A stretch of 64,000 nt of DNA. Source: Parvibaculum sp. (GTDB lineage: Bacteria > Pseudomonadota > Alphaproteobacteria > Parvibaculales > Parvibaculaceae). The DNA is taken from contig JAUSLL010000018.1 in assembly GCA_030649335.1 (NCBI GenBank), forward strand, positions 62,001 through 126,000, read 5' to 3'. Under the pieces are notes generated by a model. That model ran no database searches. It was not told the origin of the DNA and saw only the letters and a program-made list of their open reading frames with translations. Positions 56,312 to 64,000 of this stretch are shown piece by piece (position 1 is the first letter of the stretch; every line of letters starts with the position of its first letter). The translations under genes were made by a program, and so were the position numbers.

Positions 56312-57789
56312 GCTGTCCACCATGTCTTGGGTTCGGCTGTAAATTCAGCCGCCTGCTCCAGCGCGAAGGCCGCGCGCAGCAATGTTTCTTCGTCAAACGT
56401 CTTGCCGATCAGTTGCAGCCCGAGCGGTAGCCCCTCGCTCGACAATCCGGCGGGCACAGAGATGCCTGGCAGTCCGGCAAGGTTGACCGTCACCGTGAAC
56501 ACGTCATTGAGATACATGGACAGCGGATCAGACGTCTTCTCGCCGATGCCGAAGGCCGCAGACGGCGCGGTCGGCGTCAGCAACACATCGCAACTGCGAT
56601 ATGCTTCTGCGAAGTCGCGTGCGATCAGCGTGCGCACCTGCTGCGCCTTCAGATAATAAGCGTCGTAGTAACCGGCAGACAGAACATAGGTGCCGATCAG
56701 CACGCGACGACGCACTTCAGCGCCGAAACCGGCAGCGCGTGTCTTCTCATACATATCGGTGATGTCTTTGCCTTCGACGCGCAACCCGTAACGCACGCCA
56801 TCGTAACGCGCGAGGTTCGACGAGGCTTCGGCAGGCGCGACGATGTAATAGGTCGGCAGCGCATATTTGGTGTTGGGCAGGCTCACATCGACAATTTCTG
56901 CGCCTGCCGCCTTCAGCCACTCAATGCCGCGCGTCCACAGCGCGTCGATCTCGGCGTTCATACCATCGACCCGATATTCTTTCGGAATACCGACGCGCAA
57001 ACCCTTAATGCCTTTGCCGAGCGCGGCTTCATAGTCCGGCACAGGCTGATTGACGCTGGTTGAATCCTTTTCATCGTAACCGGCCATCGAGCCGAGCATG
57101 ATCGCCGCATCGCGCACGTCGCGTGTGATCGGACCGGCCTGATCGAGTGACGACGCAAACGCCACCACGCCCCAGCGCGAGCAACGGCCATAGGTCGGCT
57201 TGATACCAACTGTGCCGGTGAAGGCCGCAGGCTGACGGATGGAGCCGCCTGTGTCTGTCGCTGTCGCCGCAAGGCAGAGCCGCGCGGAAACGGCCGACGA
57301 TGAACCACCCGACGATCCACCAGGCACAAGATTGGTCGTGTCGCCATTGCGACGCCACGGATTGACCACGGGGCCGTAGAAGCTCGTCTCATTGGATGAG
57401 CCCATAGCAAACTCGTCATTGTTGAGCTTGCCCAGCATCACCGCGCCATCGCGCCAGAGGTTCGACGTCACGGTGGACTCGTAAGGCGGCACAAACCCGT
57501 CGAGGATGTGGCTGCACGCCGTTGTCAGCACACCCTTCGTCGCAAAGAGGTCCTTGATGCCGAGCGGAATGCCTTCCAGCGCTCCGCCCTCGCCCTTAGC
57601 GAGCTTCGCGTCGGACGCCTTGGCCATCTCCAGCGCCTTGTCCGCCGTCACAGTCACATAGGCGTTGAGCGCCTTGCCCGCTTCCATCGCCTTCAGGTAA
57701 GCGCCTGTCAGTTCCACCGAAGTGATCTCTTTGGCCTTCAGCGCATCACGCGCACCGGCCAATGTCAGCTTTGTCAGGTCACTCATCAT
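56308..57789 (-). CDS. gatA: Asp-tRNA(Asn)/Glu-tRNA(Gln) amidotransferase subunit A
   Basis: Amidase subunit that produces ammonia from glutamine. 493 residues; the Ser-cisSer-Lys triad is in [14 protein letters not shown] (Lys), [17 protein letters not shown] (cis-Ser) and [15 protein letters not shown] (nucleophile). The start ATG 57789 overlaps the gatC stop by ATGA. Confidence 0.96.
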   Translation of the reverse strand: MMSDLTKLTLAGARDALKAKEITSVELTGAYLKAMEAGKALNAYVTVTADKALEMAKASDAKLAKGEGGALEGIPLGIKDLFATKGVLTTACSHILDGFVPPYESTVTSNLWRDGAVMLGKLNNDEFAMGSSNETSFYGPVVNPWRRNGDTTNLVPGGSSGGSSSAVSARLCLAATATDTGGSIRQPAAFTGTVGIKPTYGRCSRWGVVAFASSLDQAGPITRDVRDAAIMLGSMAGYDEKDSTSVNQPVPDYEAALGKGIKGLRVGIPKEYRVDGMNAEIDALWTRGIEWLKAAGAEIVDVSLPNTKYALPTYYIVAPAEASSNLARYDGVRYGLRVEGKDITDMYEKTRAAGFGAEVRRRVLIGTYVLSAGYYDAYYLKAQQVRTLIARDFAEAYRSCDVLLTPTAPSAAFGIGEKTSDPLSMYLNDVFTVTVNLAGLPGISVPAGLSSEGLPLGLQLIGKTFDEETLLRAAFALEQAAEFTAEPKTWWTA

Positions 57790-58073
57790 TCCACCACTCT
57801 CGGCACAACATAAAATCCGTCTTCCGATGACGGTGCATTGCCCGTCACGTCCTTTTGGTGATTGCCGGAGGTCACAACGTCTTCGCGCATCTTCATGGTC
57901 ATAGCGACTGCGCTCGTCATCGGCTCGACACCTTGGGTATCGACTTCGCCCAACATTTCCACCCAATCGAGAATGGTGTTGAGTTCGCCCGCAAGCGCCG
58001 GAAGCTCATCTTCCCGGACAGCAATCCGGGCAAGCTTGGCGATGCGCCGGACCGTGTTCTGATCGACCGACAT
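57786..58073 (-). CDS. gatC: Asp-tRNA(Asn)/Glu-tRNA(Gln) amidotransferase subunit C
   Basis: Small subunit that holds GatA and GatB together. 95 residues: [40 protein letters not shown] and [11 protein letters not shown]. The start is ATG 58071-58073. First gene of gatC-gatA-gatB. Confidence 0.95.
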   Translation of the reverse strand: MSVDQNTVRRIAKLARIAVREDELPALAGELNTILDWVEMLGEVDTQGVEPMTSAVAMTMKMREDVVTSGNHQKDVTGNAPSSEDGFYVVPRVVE

Positions 58074-58189
58074 ATAGAGTGCCTTTATTTTGGTTCGGAG
58101 GGGCGGGCCCAAATCACCGGCGCCCCGTCTAAGGATTCGGCGGAACATAACAAAGCTGGGTGCGGTGCCGCAACGATGGTCCACTCTAT

Positions 58190-58257
58190 ATATGAGGATA
58201 TCGCATTGCGCCCGCCCCATACTCCACATATGGTCCGCGCCGAGATATCCCTCATAT
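58190..58257. promoter_or_regulatory. inverted repeat in the gatC/ruvX divergent region
   Basis: ATATGAGGATATC (58190-58202) is repeated inverted as GATATCCCTCATAT (58244-58257), with one extra base, around 41 bp that hold a CCACATATGG palindrome. The repeat lies between divergent gatC and ruvX and may be an operator for either. Confidence 0.5.
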
Positions 58258-58283
58258 GGGATTAAACCAAGGGAATCCAAGGC

Positions 58284-58754
58284 TTGAGCGGTAACGTGAA
58301 GACATTGATAGAGCTGCGTGACGGGCTGTCTCGCGGTCAGAGATGGATGGGGCTCGACCTCGGATCGAAGACAATCGGCCTTTCCCTCTCAGATGTTACT
58401 TTAACTGTGGCCACGCCGCTGGAAACCATCCGCCGCACCAAATTCGCAGCCGACGTCGCCCGCCTGCTCGAATTGGCCAAAGAACATGACATCGGCGGCT
58501 TCGTCATCGGCCTGCCGATCAATATGGACGGCTCCGAGGGGCCTGCCGCTCAATCCGCCCGCGCCTTCGCCCGCAATCTCGAAAAGCTCTCGCCCATCCC
58601 GCTGACCTTCTGGGACGAACGCATGTCCACCGCCGCCGTCACGCGCACGCTGCTCGAAGCAGACGCCAGCCGCGCGCGCCGCGCCGAAGTCGTGGACAAG
58701 ATGGCCGCCGCCTACATCCTGCAAGGCGCACTGGAACGATTGCGCCGCCTCTGA
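58284..58754 (+). CDS. ruvX: Holliday junction resolvase RuvX (YqgF family)
   Basis: RNase H-fold nuclease also implicated in 16S rRNA 5' processing. 156 residues from TTG 58284: [17 protein letters not shown] (catalytic Asp), [31 protein letters not shown] (Asp-Glu) and [15 protein letters not shown] (Asp). All acidic residues are kept. The MFS gene follows 44 bp later. Confidence 0.92.
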   Translation: MSGNVKTLIELRDGLSRGQRWMGLDLGSKTIGLSLSDVTLTVATPLETIRRTKFAADVARLLELAKEHDIGGFVIGLPINMDGSEGPAAQSARAFARNLEKLSPIPLTFWDERMSTAAVTRTLLEADASRARRAEVVDKMAAAYILQGALERLRRL

Positions 58755-58798
58755 GCCACCTGTATCAAAGCAGTGGAGCACAGCGGAGACAGCGCCAA

Positions 58799-60067
58799 TT
58801 GACCGAAACCCCCTATCGCCTGCCCCGCGAACAGCGGCTGCTCCTGCTGATGGTCGGCAGCTCACTCTTCATCAACAATTACGACCTCGGCATTTTCTCG
58901 CTGGCCCTGCCGCAGATTCAAGCCTCTCTCTCCATTCAGGAAGAGAACATCGGCTTCTTCACCGGCATCATCCGCTTCGGCGTGCTGCTCGCCTTCCCGC
59001 TGGCCTTCATGGCCGATGTTGTCGGACGCAAACGCCTGCTGATCATCACCATCGCCGGCATGACGCTCTCGACCGTGCTGACCGCCTTCGCCCAAACCGA
59101 TATCCAGTTTCTTATTCTGCAAACACTGGCCCGCTGCTTCGCCTATGCCGAGGACATGATCTGTTACGTCATCGTCGCCGAAGAGATCGACGCCCGCATG
59201 CGCGGCTGGGCACTGGGCCGCCTCGCCGCCATCGGGACACTCGGCTACGGCCTCTCTGCACTCCTCTACATGCAGATCGACGTGTTGCCGCACGGCTGGC
59301 GTGATTTTTATCTGATCGGTGCGTCAGGTCTCATCGTCATCATCCTCGCGCGCACCCAGTTGCGTGAAACCAAACGCTTTACCGACCTCCACACCCTTCG
59401 TGCCGCCACAACCCGCACCATGATGCAGCACCTTGCGCCGGTCATCTCTCTGGCCCGTGACTATCCCGGACGCTTCGCCGCCCTTGTCGCAACCACCGCC
59501 CCCTTCTCCTTCGGCCTCGCCGCCACCTTCGCCTTCATTTCAAAGTTTTTGCAGGACACGCACAATTACACACCGGCACAGGTCGGCACGCTGCAGTTCT
59601 TCGGCGGCGCCCTCGCCATCCTCGGCTATTTCGTGGCCGGACGTATCAGCGACCGCGTCGGGCGACGCATGGTCCTCACCTTCACCATTCTCCCCGCCAG
59701 CGCCCTCTTCTATGTCTTCTACCTGACGAGCGACCCCTACATTCTGGTCGCCAGCTGGATCTGCGCCCTGTTCCTCTATTTCGCCGCTGAAGTCACCCTC
59801 TCCGCACTCGGTGCCGAACTCTTCCCCACCTCCTACCGCGCGACGTCAGCCGCCGCCCGTGGCGTCATCAACGTCACCGCGGGCATCGCAGGCCTCGCCG
59901 CCGAGAGCGCCATCTTCCCGCTCGTCGGCTCGCACGCCACCGCCATCGTCATTTTGCTTTCCGTGGCTCCCCTTGCCATCATTCCGGTACTGCTCTTCCT
60001 GCCCGAAACCGCCGGACGCAATCTCGAAGAGGTTTCGCCCGAAGTCGATCTGACGATTATCAAATGA
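58799..60067 (+). CDS. MFS transporter (sugar/metabolite porter-like)
   Basis: 422 residues from TTG 58799 with GGAG upstream; twelve membrane helices. The intracellular motif FMADVVGRKRLLIITI and its repeat GRISDRVGRRMVLTF mark the major facilitator fold, and LFLPETAGRNLEEVSPE the C-terminal PETxG signature of the sugar-porter/metabolite-H+ subgroup. Substrate unknown. Followed 9 bp later by the AEC gene. Confidence 0.88.
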   Translation: MTETPYRLPREQRLLLLMVGSSLFINNYDLGIFSLALPQIQASLSIQEENIGFFTGIIRFGVLLAFPLAFMADVVGRKRLLIITIAGMTLSTVLTAFAQTDIQFLILQTLARCFAYAEDMICYVIVAEEIDARMRGWALGRLAAIGTLGYGLSALLYMQIDVLPHGWRDFYLIGASGLIVIILARTQLRETKRFTDLHTLRAATTRTMMQHLAPVISLARDYPGRFAALVATTAPFSFGLAATFAFISKFLQDTHNYTPAQVGTLQFFGGALAILGYFVAGRISDRVGRRMVLTFTILPASALFYVFYLTSDPYILVASWICALFLYFAAEVTLSALGAELFPTSYRATSAAARGVINVTAGIAGLAAESAIFPLVGSHATAIVILLSVAPLAIIPVLLFLPETAGRNLEEVSPEVDLTIIK

Positions 60068-60076
60068 GGTCCTGAC

Positions 60077-60991
60077 GTGCTCGCCATTCTCACCTCACTT
60101 GTTCCCGTCTTCCTCGTCATCGGGCTGGGCTTCGTCCTCAAACGGCGCGGCTTTCCGGGCGACGAAATCTGGGCACCGCTCGACCAGCTCAATTACTTTG
60201 TCCTGTTTCCCGCGCTGCTGCTGCACACGCTGGCCACAGCCGACCTCTCAAGCTTCGACGTCTGGCCCATGGCCGCCGCACTCGCCACCGGCCAGCTCAC
60301 AATCATCGTGATCCTCGTCACCATTCAATATTTCCGCAAAATGAACGGGCCTGAATTCTCAAGCGTCTTTCAGGGCGCGGTGCGCTGGAACACATTCGTA
60401 GCGCTCGCTGCCATCGCCTCGCTCTATGGCAAACCCGGCGTCACCATGGCCGCCGTCGCCGTCGCTGTGCTGGTCCCCATCGCCAACACAAGCTGCGTCA
60501 TCGCGCTCACCCGTTATGCGCAAAACATGCCGATCCACCCGCTCGTCATCGGCAAACAGCTCGCCAAAAACCCGCTGCTCATCGCCTGCGTGGTCGGCAT
60601 CTTCCTCAACGCCACCGGCATCGGCCTCACACCGTCACTCGCCACCACCGCCCAGATCATCGGAGCAGCCTCGCTCACCCTCGGCCTCTTGTCGGTCGGC
60701 GCAGGCCTCCGCATCGGCCACATGATCGAAGAAAAAAACGCAGTCCTCTACACCAGCACGCTCAAACTTCTGCTCATGCCCGTGCTGATGATGGGCGCCT
60801 GCATGCTCTTTGGCGTCGAAGGCCTGCCGCGCCTCGTCGTGCTCATCTGCGCCTCCGTGCCGGGCGCGACATCATCCTATGTGCTGGCCCGCCAGCTTGG
60901 CGGCCATGTCGAAATGATGGCCAGCATCATCACCGGCGGCACCATCCTCGCCGTGATCACCATGCCGCTCATGCTCTGGATATTCGGCTAG
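60077..60991 (+). CDS. AEC family (auxin-efflux-like) transporter
   Basis: 304 residues from GTG 60077, ten predicted helices. Family features: LGFVLKRRGFPGDEIWAPLD, LNYFVLFPALLLHTLA, and the second-half GLRIGHMIEEKNAVLYTSTL and SVPGATSSYVLARQLGG. Members export or import small organic acids; substrate unknown. Ends immediately before the convergent AidB-like stop. Confidence 0.88.
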   Translation: MLAILTSLVPVFLVIGLGFVLKRRGFPGDEIWAPLDQLNYFVLFPALLLHTLATADLSSFDVWPMAAALATGQLTIIVILVTIQYFRKMNGPEFSSVFQGAVRWNTFVALAAIASLYGKPGVTMAAVAVAVLVPIANTSCVIALTRYAQNMPIHPLVIGKQLAKNPLLIACVVGIFLNATGIGLTPSLATTAQIIGAASLTLGLLSVGAGLRIGHMIEEKNAVLYTSTLKLLLMPVLMMGACMLFGVEGLPRLVVLICASVPGATSSYVLARQLGGHVEMMASIITGGTILAVITMPLMLWIFG

Positions 60992-62668
60992 TCACCGCTG
61001 AACCGCCGCCCGCTCCAATATCGCCCGCTGATCAACACCAGTAGGCAGCGTCCCGTAAATATCGCCCCAATCGCGCCCGAGCCGCGTCGCACAAAATGCG
61101 TCAGCGACCGCCGACGGCGAATGACGCAACAACACCGCCCCCGCCGCCAGTTTCGCCATCACTTCCACAATCTGCCGCGACCGCGCTTCGAGCGACGACA
61201 TATCGGCAAACGCGTCCTTCAGCGCCGACAGCGCCCCGTCATAAGCCCCGCTCACGCCGCGCGATGCCTCGAACTCCGCAAACACAACACCAAGCGCCTC
61301 CGGCTCGCGCGATATGGCGCGCAGCACATCAAGGCACATGACGTTGCCAGACCCTTCCCAGATCGCATTCACCGGCATCTCCCGATAAATCCGCCCCGCA
61401 ATCCCTTCCTCGACATAGCCATTGCCGCCGAGGCACTCCATCGCTTCGTAAGCAAGGTTCGGCGCACGCTTGCACACCCAATATTTCGCCACCGGCGTCA
61501 TGATGCGTTTGTAAGCCGCCTCCGCCTCGTCGCCCGCCGCCTTGTCAAAAGCGCGCGCCACACGGAACGACAGCGCCGCCGCCGCTTCGCTTTCCAGCGC
61601 GAGATCCGCCAGCACATTCAGCATCAGCGGCTGATCGATCAGCTTCTTCTGAAACACAGTCCGGTGCGAACAATGATGCACAGCATTGGCCACCGCTGCC
61701 CGCATCATTCCCGCCGTCGCCACCGCGCAATCAAGCCGCGTGTAAGTCGCCATCTCCAGAATATTGCGAATGCCGCGCCCTTCGTCGCCGATCAGCCACG
61801 CAGCCGCACCCTGAAACTCAACTTCCGATGATGCATTCGACTTATTGCCCACCTTGTCCTTCAACCGCTGAATACGGATCGCATTGGGCATCCCGTCCGG
61901 CGTAAAACGCGGCATGAGGAAACACGACAACCCGCCCTTCGCCTGTGCCAGCACAAGAAACGCATCGCACATCGGCGCAGAGAAAAACCACTTGTGCCCC
62001 GTGATGCGATATTCGCCGCCCGGTCCGCCCGCACCGACAGCGACCGCCACTGTCGTATTGGCGCGCACATCCGTGCCGCCCTGCTTCTCCGTCATCCCCA
62101 TGCCGAAGGTCACACCCGCCTTATCCGACGCGGGTGCGAATGTCGGGTCATACTCACGCGACAAAATCCGCGGCACCCATTCGCGTGCGAGATCGGGCTG
62201 AAACATCAGCGCCGGCACCGCCGCATTGGTCATGGTGATCGGGCAGCCGTGGCCGCTCTCGATCTGCGTCATCATATAGGTACCGGCAAGCCGCGCCACG
62301 ACCGCCCCCGCTTTTGGCGCGCTCCCGTCCGCCAGATAGTCCCATGGCGAGCCATGCAACCCCTGCTCGACCGACAGCGCCATCAACTGATGATACGAAG
62401 GATGAAACTCGACGCGATCGATCCGGTGTCCGAAGCGATCAAAACTTTTCAACACCGGCAGATAGGCATTAGCCTGCCGCCCGAGATCGATCACTTCCGC
62501 CGTACCGATCTTGGCCCCGAACCGCTCAAGCGATGCCTCCGACGCCGCGCCACCTTCCCGCGCCACCGTCTCGCGCAGCACCTTGTCCGAGCTATAGAGG
62601 TTGTAATCCTCCAGCGGCGGCGGCTGATTGAAGACTTCATGCGTGACGAAATGTGCACTCTCGGTCAT
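60992..62668 (-). CDS. AidB-like acyl-CoA dehydrogenase family protein
   Basis: 558 residues. The N-terminal THEVFNQPPPLEDYNLYSSD is the AidB hallmark, then the acyl-CoA dehydrogenase core: MGMTEKQGGTDVRANTTVA, ITGHKWFFSAPMCDAFLVLA, and C-terminal ECLGGNGYVEEGIAGRIYRE. E. coli AidB is a flavoprotein that binds DNA during the response to alkylation; whether this one works on isovaleryl-CoA or DNA is unknown. No Ada-type regulator nearby. Confidence 0.9.
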   Translation of the reverse strand: MTESAHFVTHEVFNQPPPLEDYNLYSSDKVLRETVAREGGAASEASLERFGAKIGTAEVIDLGRQANAYLPVLKSFDRFGHRIDRVEFHPSYHQLMALSVEQGLHGSPWDYLADGSAPKAGAVVARLAGTYMMTQIESGHGCPITMTNAAVPALMFQPDLAREWVPRILSREYDPTFAPASDKAGVTFGMGMTEKQGGTDVRANTTVAVAVGAGGPGGEYRITGHKWFFSAPMCDAFLVLAQAKGGLSCFLMPRFTPDGMPNAIRIQRLKDKVGNKSNASSEVEFQGAAAWLIGDEGRGIRNILEMATYTRLDCAVATAGMMRAAVANAVHHCSHRTVFQKKLIDQPLMLNVLADLALESEAAAALSFRVARAFDKAAGDEAEAAYKRIMTPVAKYWVCKRAPNLAYEAMECLGGNGYVEEGIAGRIYREMPVNAIWEGSGNVMCLDVLRAISREPEALGVVFAEFEASRGVSGAYDGALSALKDAFADMSSLEARSRQIVEVMAKLAAGAVLLRHSPSAVADAFCATRLGRDWGDIYGTLPTGVDQRAILERAAVQR

Positions 62669-62726
62669 GGCGTCCTCCTGAAGCTCTTAACCATGAGCCT
62701 AGCACAATCGCCTCCCGTCGCCTTAA

Positions 62727-62835
62727 CCCTCTCCCATAGGGAGAGAGAGGAGCGAGCAAAGCGAGCGGAGGGTGAGGGTCTTACGGTGGAAAACAGCAAG
62801 ACCCTCACCCAACCCTCTCCCAGCGGGAGAGGGCT
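62727..62835 (-). repeat. REP-like palindromic intergenic repeat, copy 2
   Basis: Reverse-complement copy of the 12071-12178 element: CCCTCTCCCATAGGGAGAG, GCGAGCGGAGGGTGAGGGTC, CTTACGGTGGA, ACCCTCACCCAACCCTCTCC and a final GGGAGAGGG. Differences lie mainly in hairpin loops and the variable middle. It sits between divergent aidB-like and pyrB genes. Confidence 0.8.
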
Positions 62836-62898
62836 AATATTTCCCTCAACCCAAACACTTGCAGCCCCCACCAATCAGCCCTATACAATGCGGCTTTA

Positions 62899-63867
62899 AT
62901 GACAAACGCGGACGCACAGACAGCACCCCTCTTCCCACACCGGCATTTGCTGGGAATCGAAGGGCTTTCCGCCACCGACATCACCGCTCTCCTCGACCTC
63001 GCCGACACCTATGTCGTCCAGAACCGTCAGGTTGACAAAAAGAGCGCAGCTCTTCGCGGTCGCACCCAGATCAATCTCTTCTTCGAGGCTTCCACCCGCA
63101 CCCAAAGCTCCTTCGAGCTGGCAGGCAAACGCCTCGGCGCGGACGTGATGAACATGTCCGTTTCATCCTCCTCGATCAAAAAAGGCGAGACGCTGGTCGA
63201 TACAGCCATGACGCTCAACGCCATGCATCCCGACCTCATCATCATCCGCCACGGTGACTCTGGCGCTGTCGAACTTCTCTCGCAAAAAGTCGGCTGCTCG
63301 GTCATCAACGCAGGCGACGGCAGCCACGAACACCCGACACAGGCCCTGCTCGACGCGCTCACCATCCGCCGTCGCAAAGGCACGCTGGAAGGCATGACAG
63401 TCGCCATCTGCGGCGACATCCTGCACAGCCGCGTAGCGCGCTCCAACATTCTGCTGCTCAACATCATGGGCGCCCGCGTCCGCGTCGTCGCCCCGCCCAC
63501 GCTGCTACCCAAAGGCATCGAACGCTTCGGCGTCGAAGTCTTCCACGACATGCGCGAAGGTCTCGCAGGCTGCGACATCGTGATGATGCTGCGTTTGCAA
63601 CTGGAACGTATGTCCGGCTCTTACGTGCCTTCGCAGCGCGAATATTTTCACTACTACGGGCTCGACTACGAAAAACTCAGTTTCGCCAAACCCGACGCGC
63701 TCATCATGCATCCCGGCCCGATGAACCGTGGCGTCGAAATCGACAGTGCAGTGGCCGACGACATCAACCGCAGCGTCATCCGCGAGCAGGTCGAGATGGG
63801 CGTCGCCGTACGCATGGCGGTGCTTGACGCGCTGGCCCGCAACCTGCCGAACGAGCGCCCGCTATGA
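62899..63867 (+). CDS. pyrB: aspartate carbamoyltransferase catalytic subunit
   Basis: Second pyrimidine step: carbamoyl phosphate plus aspartate to carbamoyl aspartate. 322 residues; carbamoyl-phosphate site [36 protein letters not shown], and aspartate-binding [21 protein letters not shown] 62899; no pyrI downstream, instead pyrC overlaps by ATGA, as in many alphaproteobacteria. Confidence 0.95.
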   Translation: MTNADAQTAPLFPHRHLLGIEGLSATDITALLDLADTYVVQNRQVDKKSAALRGRTQINLFFEASTRTQSSFELAGKRLGADVMNMSVSSSSIKKGETLVDTAMTLNAMHPDLIIIRHGDSGAVELLSQKVGCSVINAGDGSHEHPTQALLDALTIRRRKGTLEGMTVAICGDILHSRVARSNILLLNIMGARVRVVAPPTLLPKGIERFGVEVFHDMREGLAGCDIVMMLRLQLERMSGSYVPSQREYFHYYGLDYEKLSFAKPDALIMHPGPMNRGVEIDSAVADDINRSVIREQVEMGVAVRMAVLDALARNLPNERPL

Positions 63868-64000
63868 CCGACACCGGCTTCATCAACGCGCGCCTTCTGA
63901 ACCCCGCCTCCGGCCTCGACGTCACCGGCAATCTGCTGGTCAAAGACGGCAAGATCGCCGACCTTGGCCCGACGCTGTTCAGCGACACCATTCCCGATGG
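63864..64000 (+). CDS. pyrC: dihydroorotase (partial)
   Basis: Only the first ~45 residues fall in the window: [20 protein letters not shown] then [15 protein letters not shown], the typical N-terminal beta sandwich of a dihydroorotase-type amidohydrolase. It is coupled to pyrB by ATGA. Whether the active site is complete (true PyrC) or it is a non-catalytic PyrC-like partner of PyrB cannot be told. Confidence 0.82.
   Translation, partial: MTDTGFINARLLNPASGLDVTGNLLVKDGKIADLGPTLFSDTIPD

Overview
The window is a GC-rich (roughly 60 % by eye) chromosomal segment of an alphaproteobacterium, probably a Hyphomicrobiales/Parvibaculales-type organism. This rests on the gene order recO-era-rnc-lepB-acpS-pdxJ, on rel-rpoZ, gatCAB, UDG type 5, SYLF, DUF3309 and AidB-like proteins, and on a NasS/NasT nitrate sensor. 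I cannot name the genus. I see no phage, insertion sequence, CRISPR array or plasmid functions.

Layout. 1-18.4 kb is housekeeping: parC (cut by the left edge), recO, era, rnc, lepB, acpS, pdxJ, a DUF2062 protein, pyrE, rel, rpoZ and folK on the minus strand, then a NYN-domain protein coupled to a type 5 uracil-DNA glycosylase, a sulfite-oxidase-like protein, smpB, dapA, a lytic transglycosylase, a hydrolase and a methyltransferase. 18.9-24.5 kb holds an RND efflux pair and a cytochrome P450.

24.5-40 kb is a complete nitrate assimilation island. A minus-strand operon (nrtA-nrtB-fused nrtCD-nirB-nirD-nasA-cobA-nitrate reductase associated protein) imports nitrate and reduces it to ammonium. 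It diverges from nasT-nasS (ANTAR antiterminator plus nitrate sensor), which is followed by an outer-membrane porin and, convergently, mobA for the Mo cofactor. Two untranslated leaders, upstream of nrtA and of the porin, carry terminator hairpins preceded by hexaloop hairpins of the ANTAR-target type. The porin leader has two identical AATGAT hexaloops. nasT appears to start at CTG behind a perfect AGGAGG.

40-50.6 kb looks like an envelope/stress accessory region: a DUF3309 micro-protein, a 1469-residue CheB-CheR-PAS-kinase-REC-REC-LuxR fusion, a SYLF protein, a phospholipase-D-type lipoprotein, several small membrane or secreted proteins and an AI-2E family transporter.

50.7-64 kb returns to mixed housekeeping: tRNA-Ser(GCT), tesB, a Sel1 protein, a glutathione S-transferase and a decayed paralogue of it, a lysine/alanine-rich histone-H1-like protein, gatB-gatA-gatC, ruvX, MFS and AEC transporters, an AidB-like acyl-CoA dehydrogenase, and pyrB-pyrC (cut by the right edge). 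Two copies of one ~109-bp palindromic intergenic repeat lie 50 kb apart in opposite orientation. Many gene pairs overlap by ATGA or TTGA, indicating dense translational coupling.
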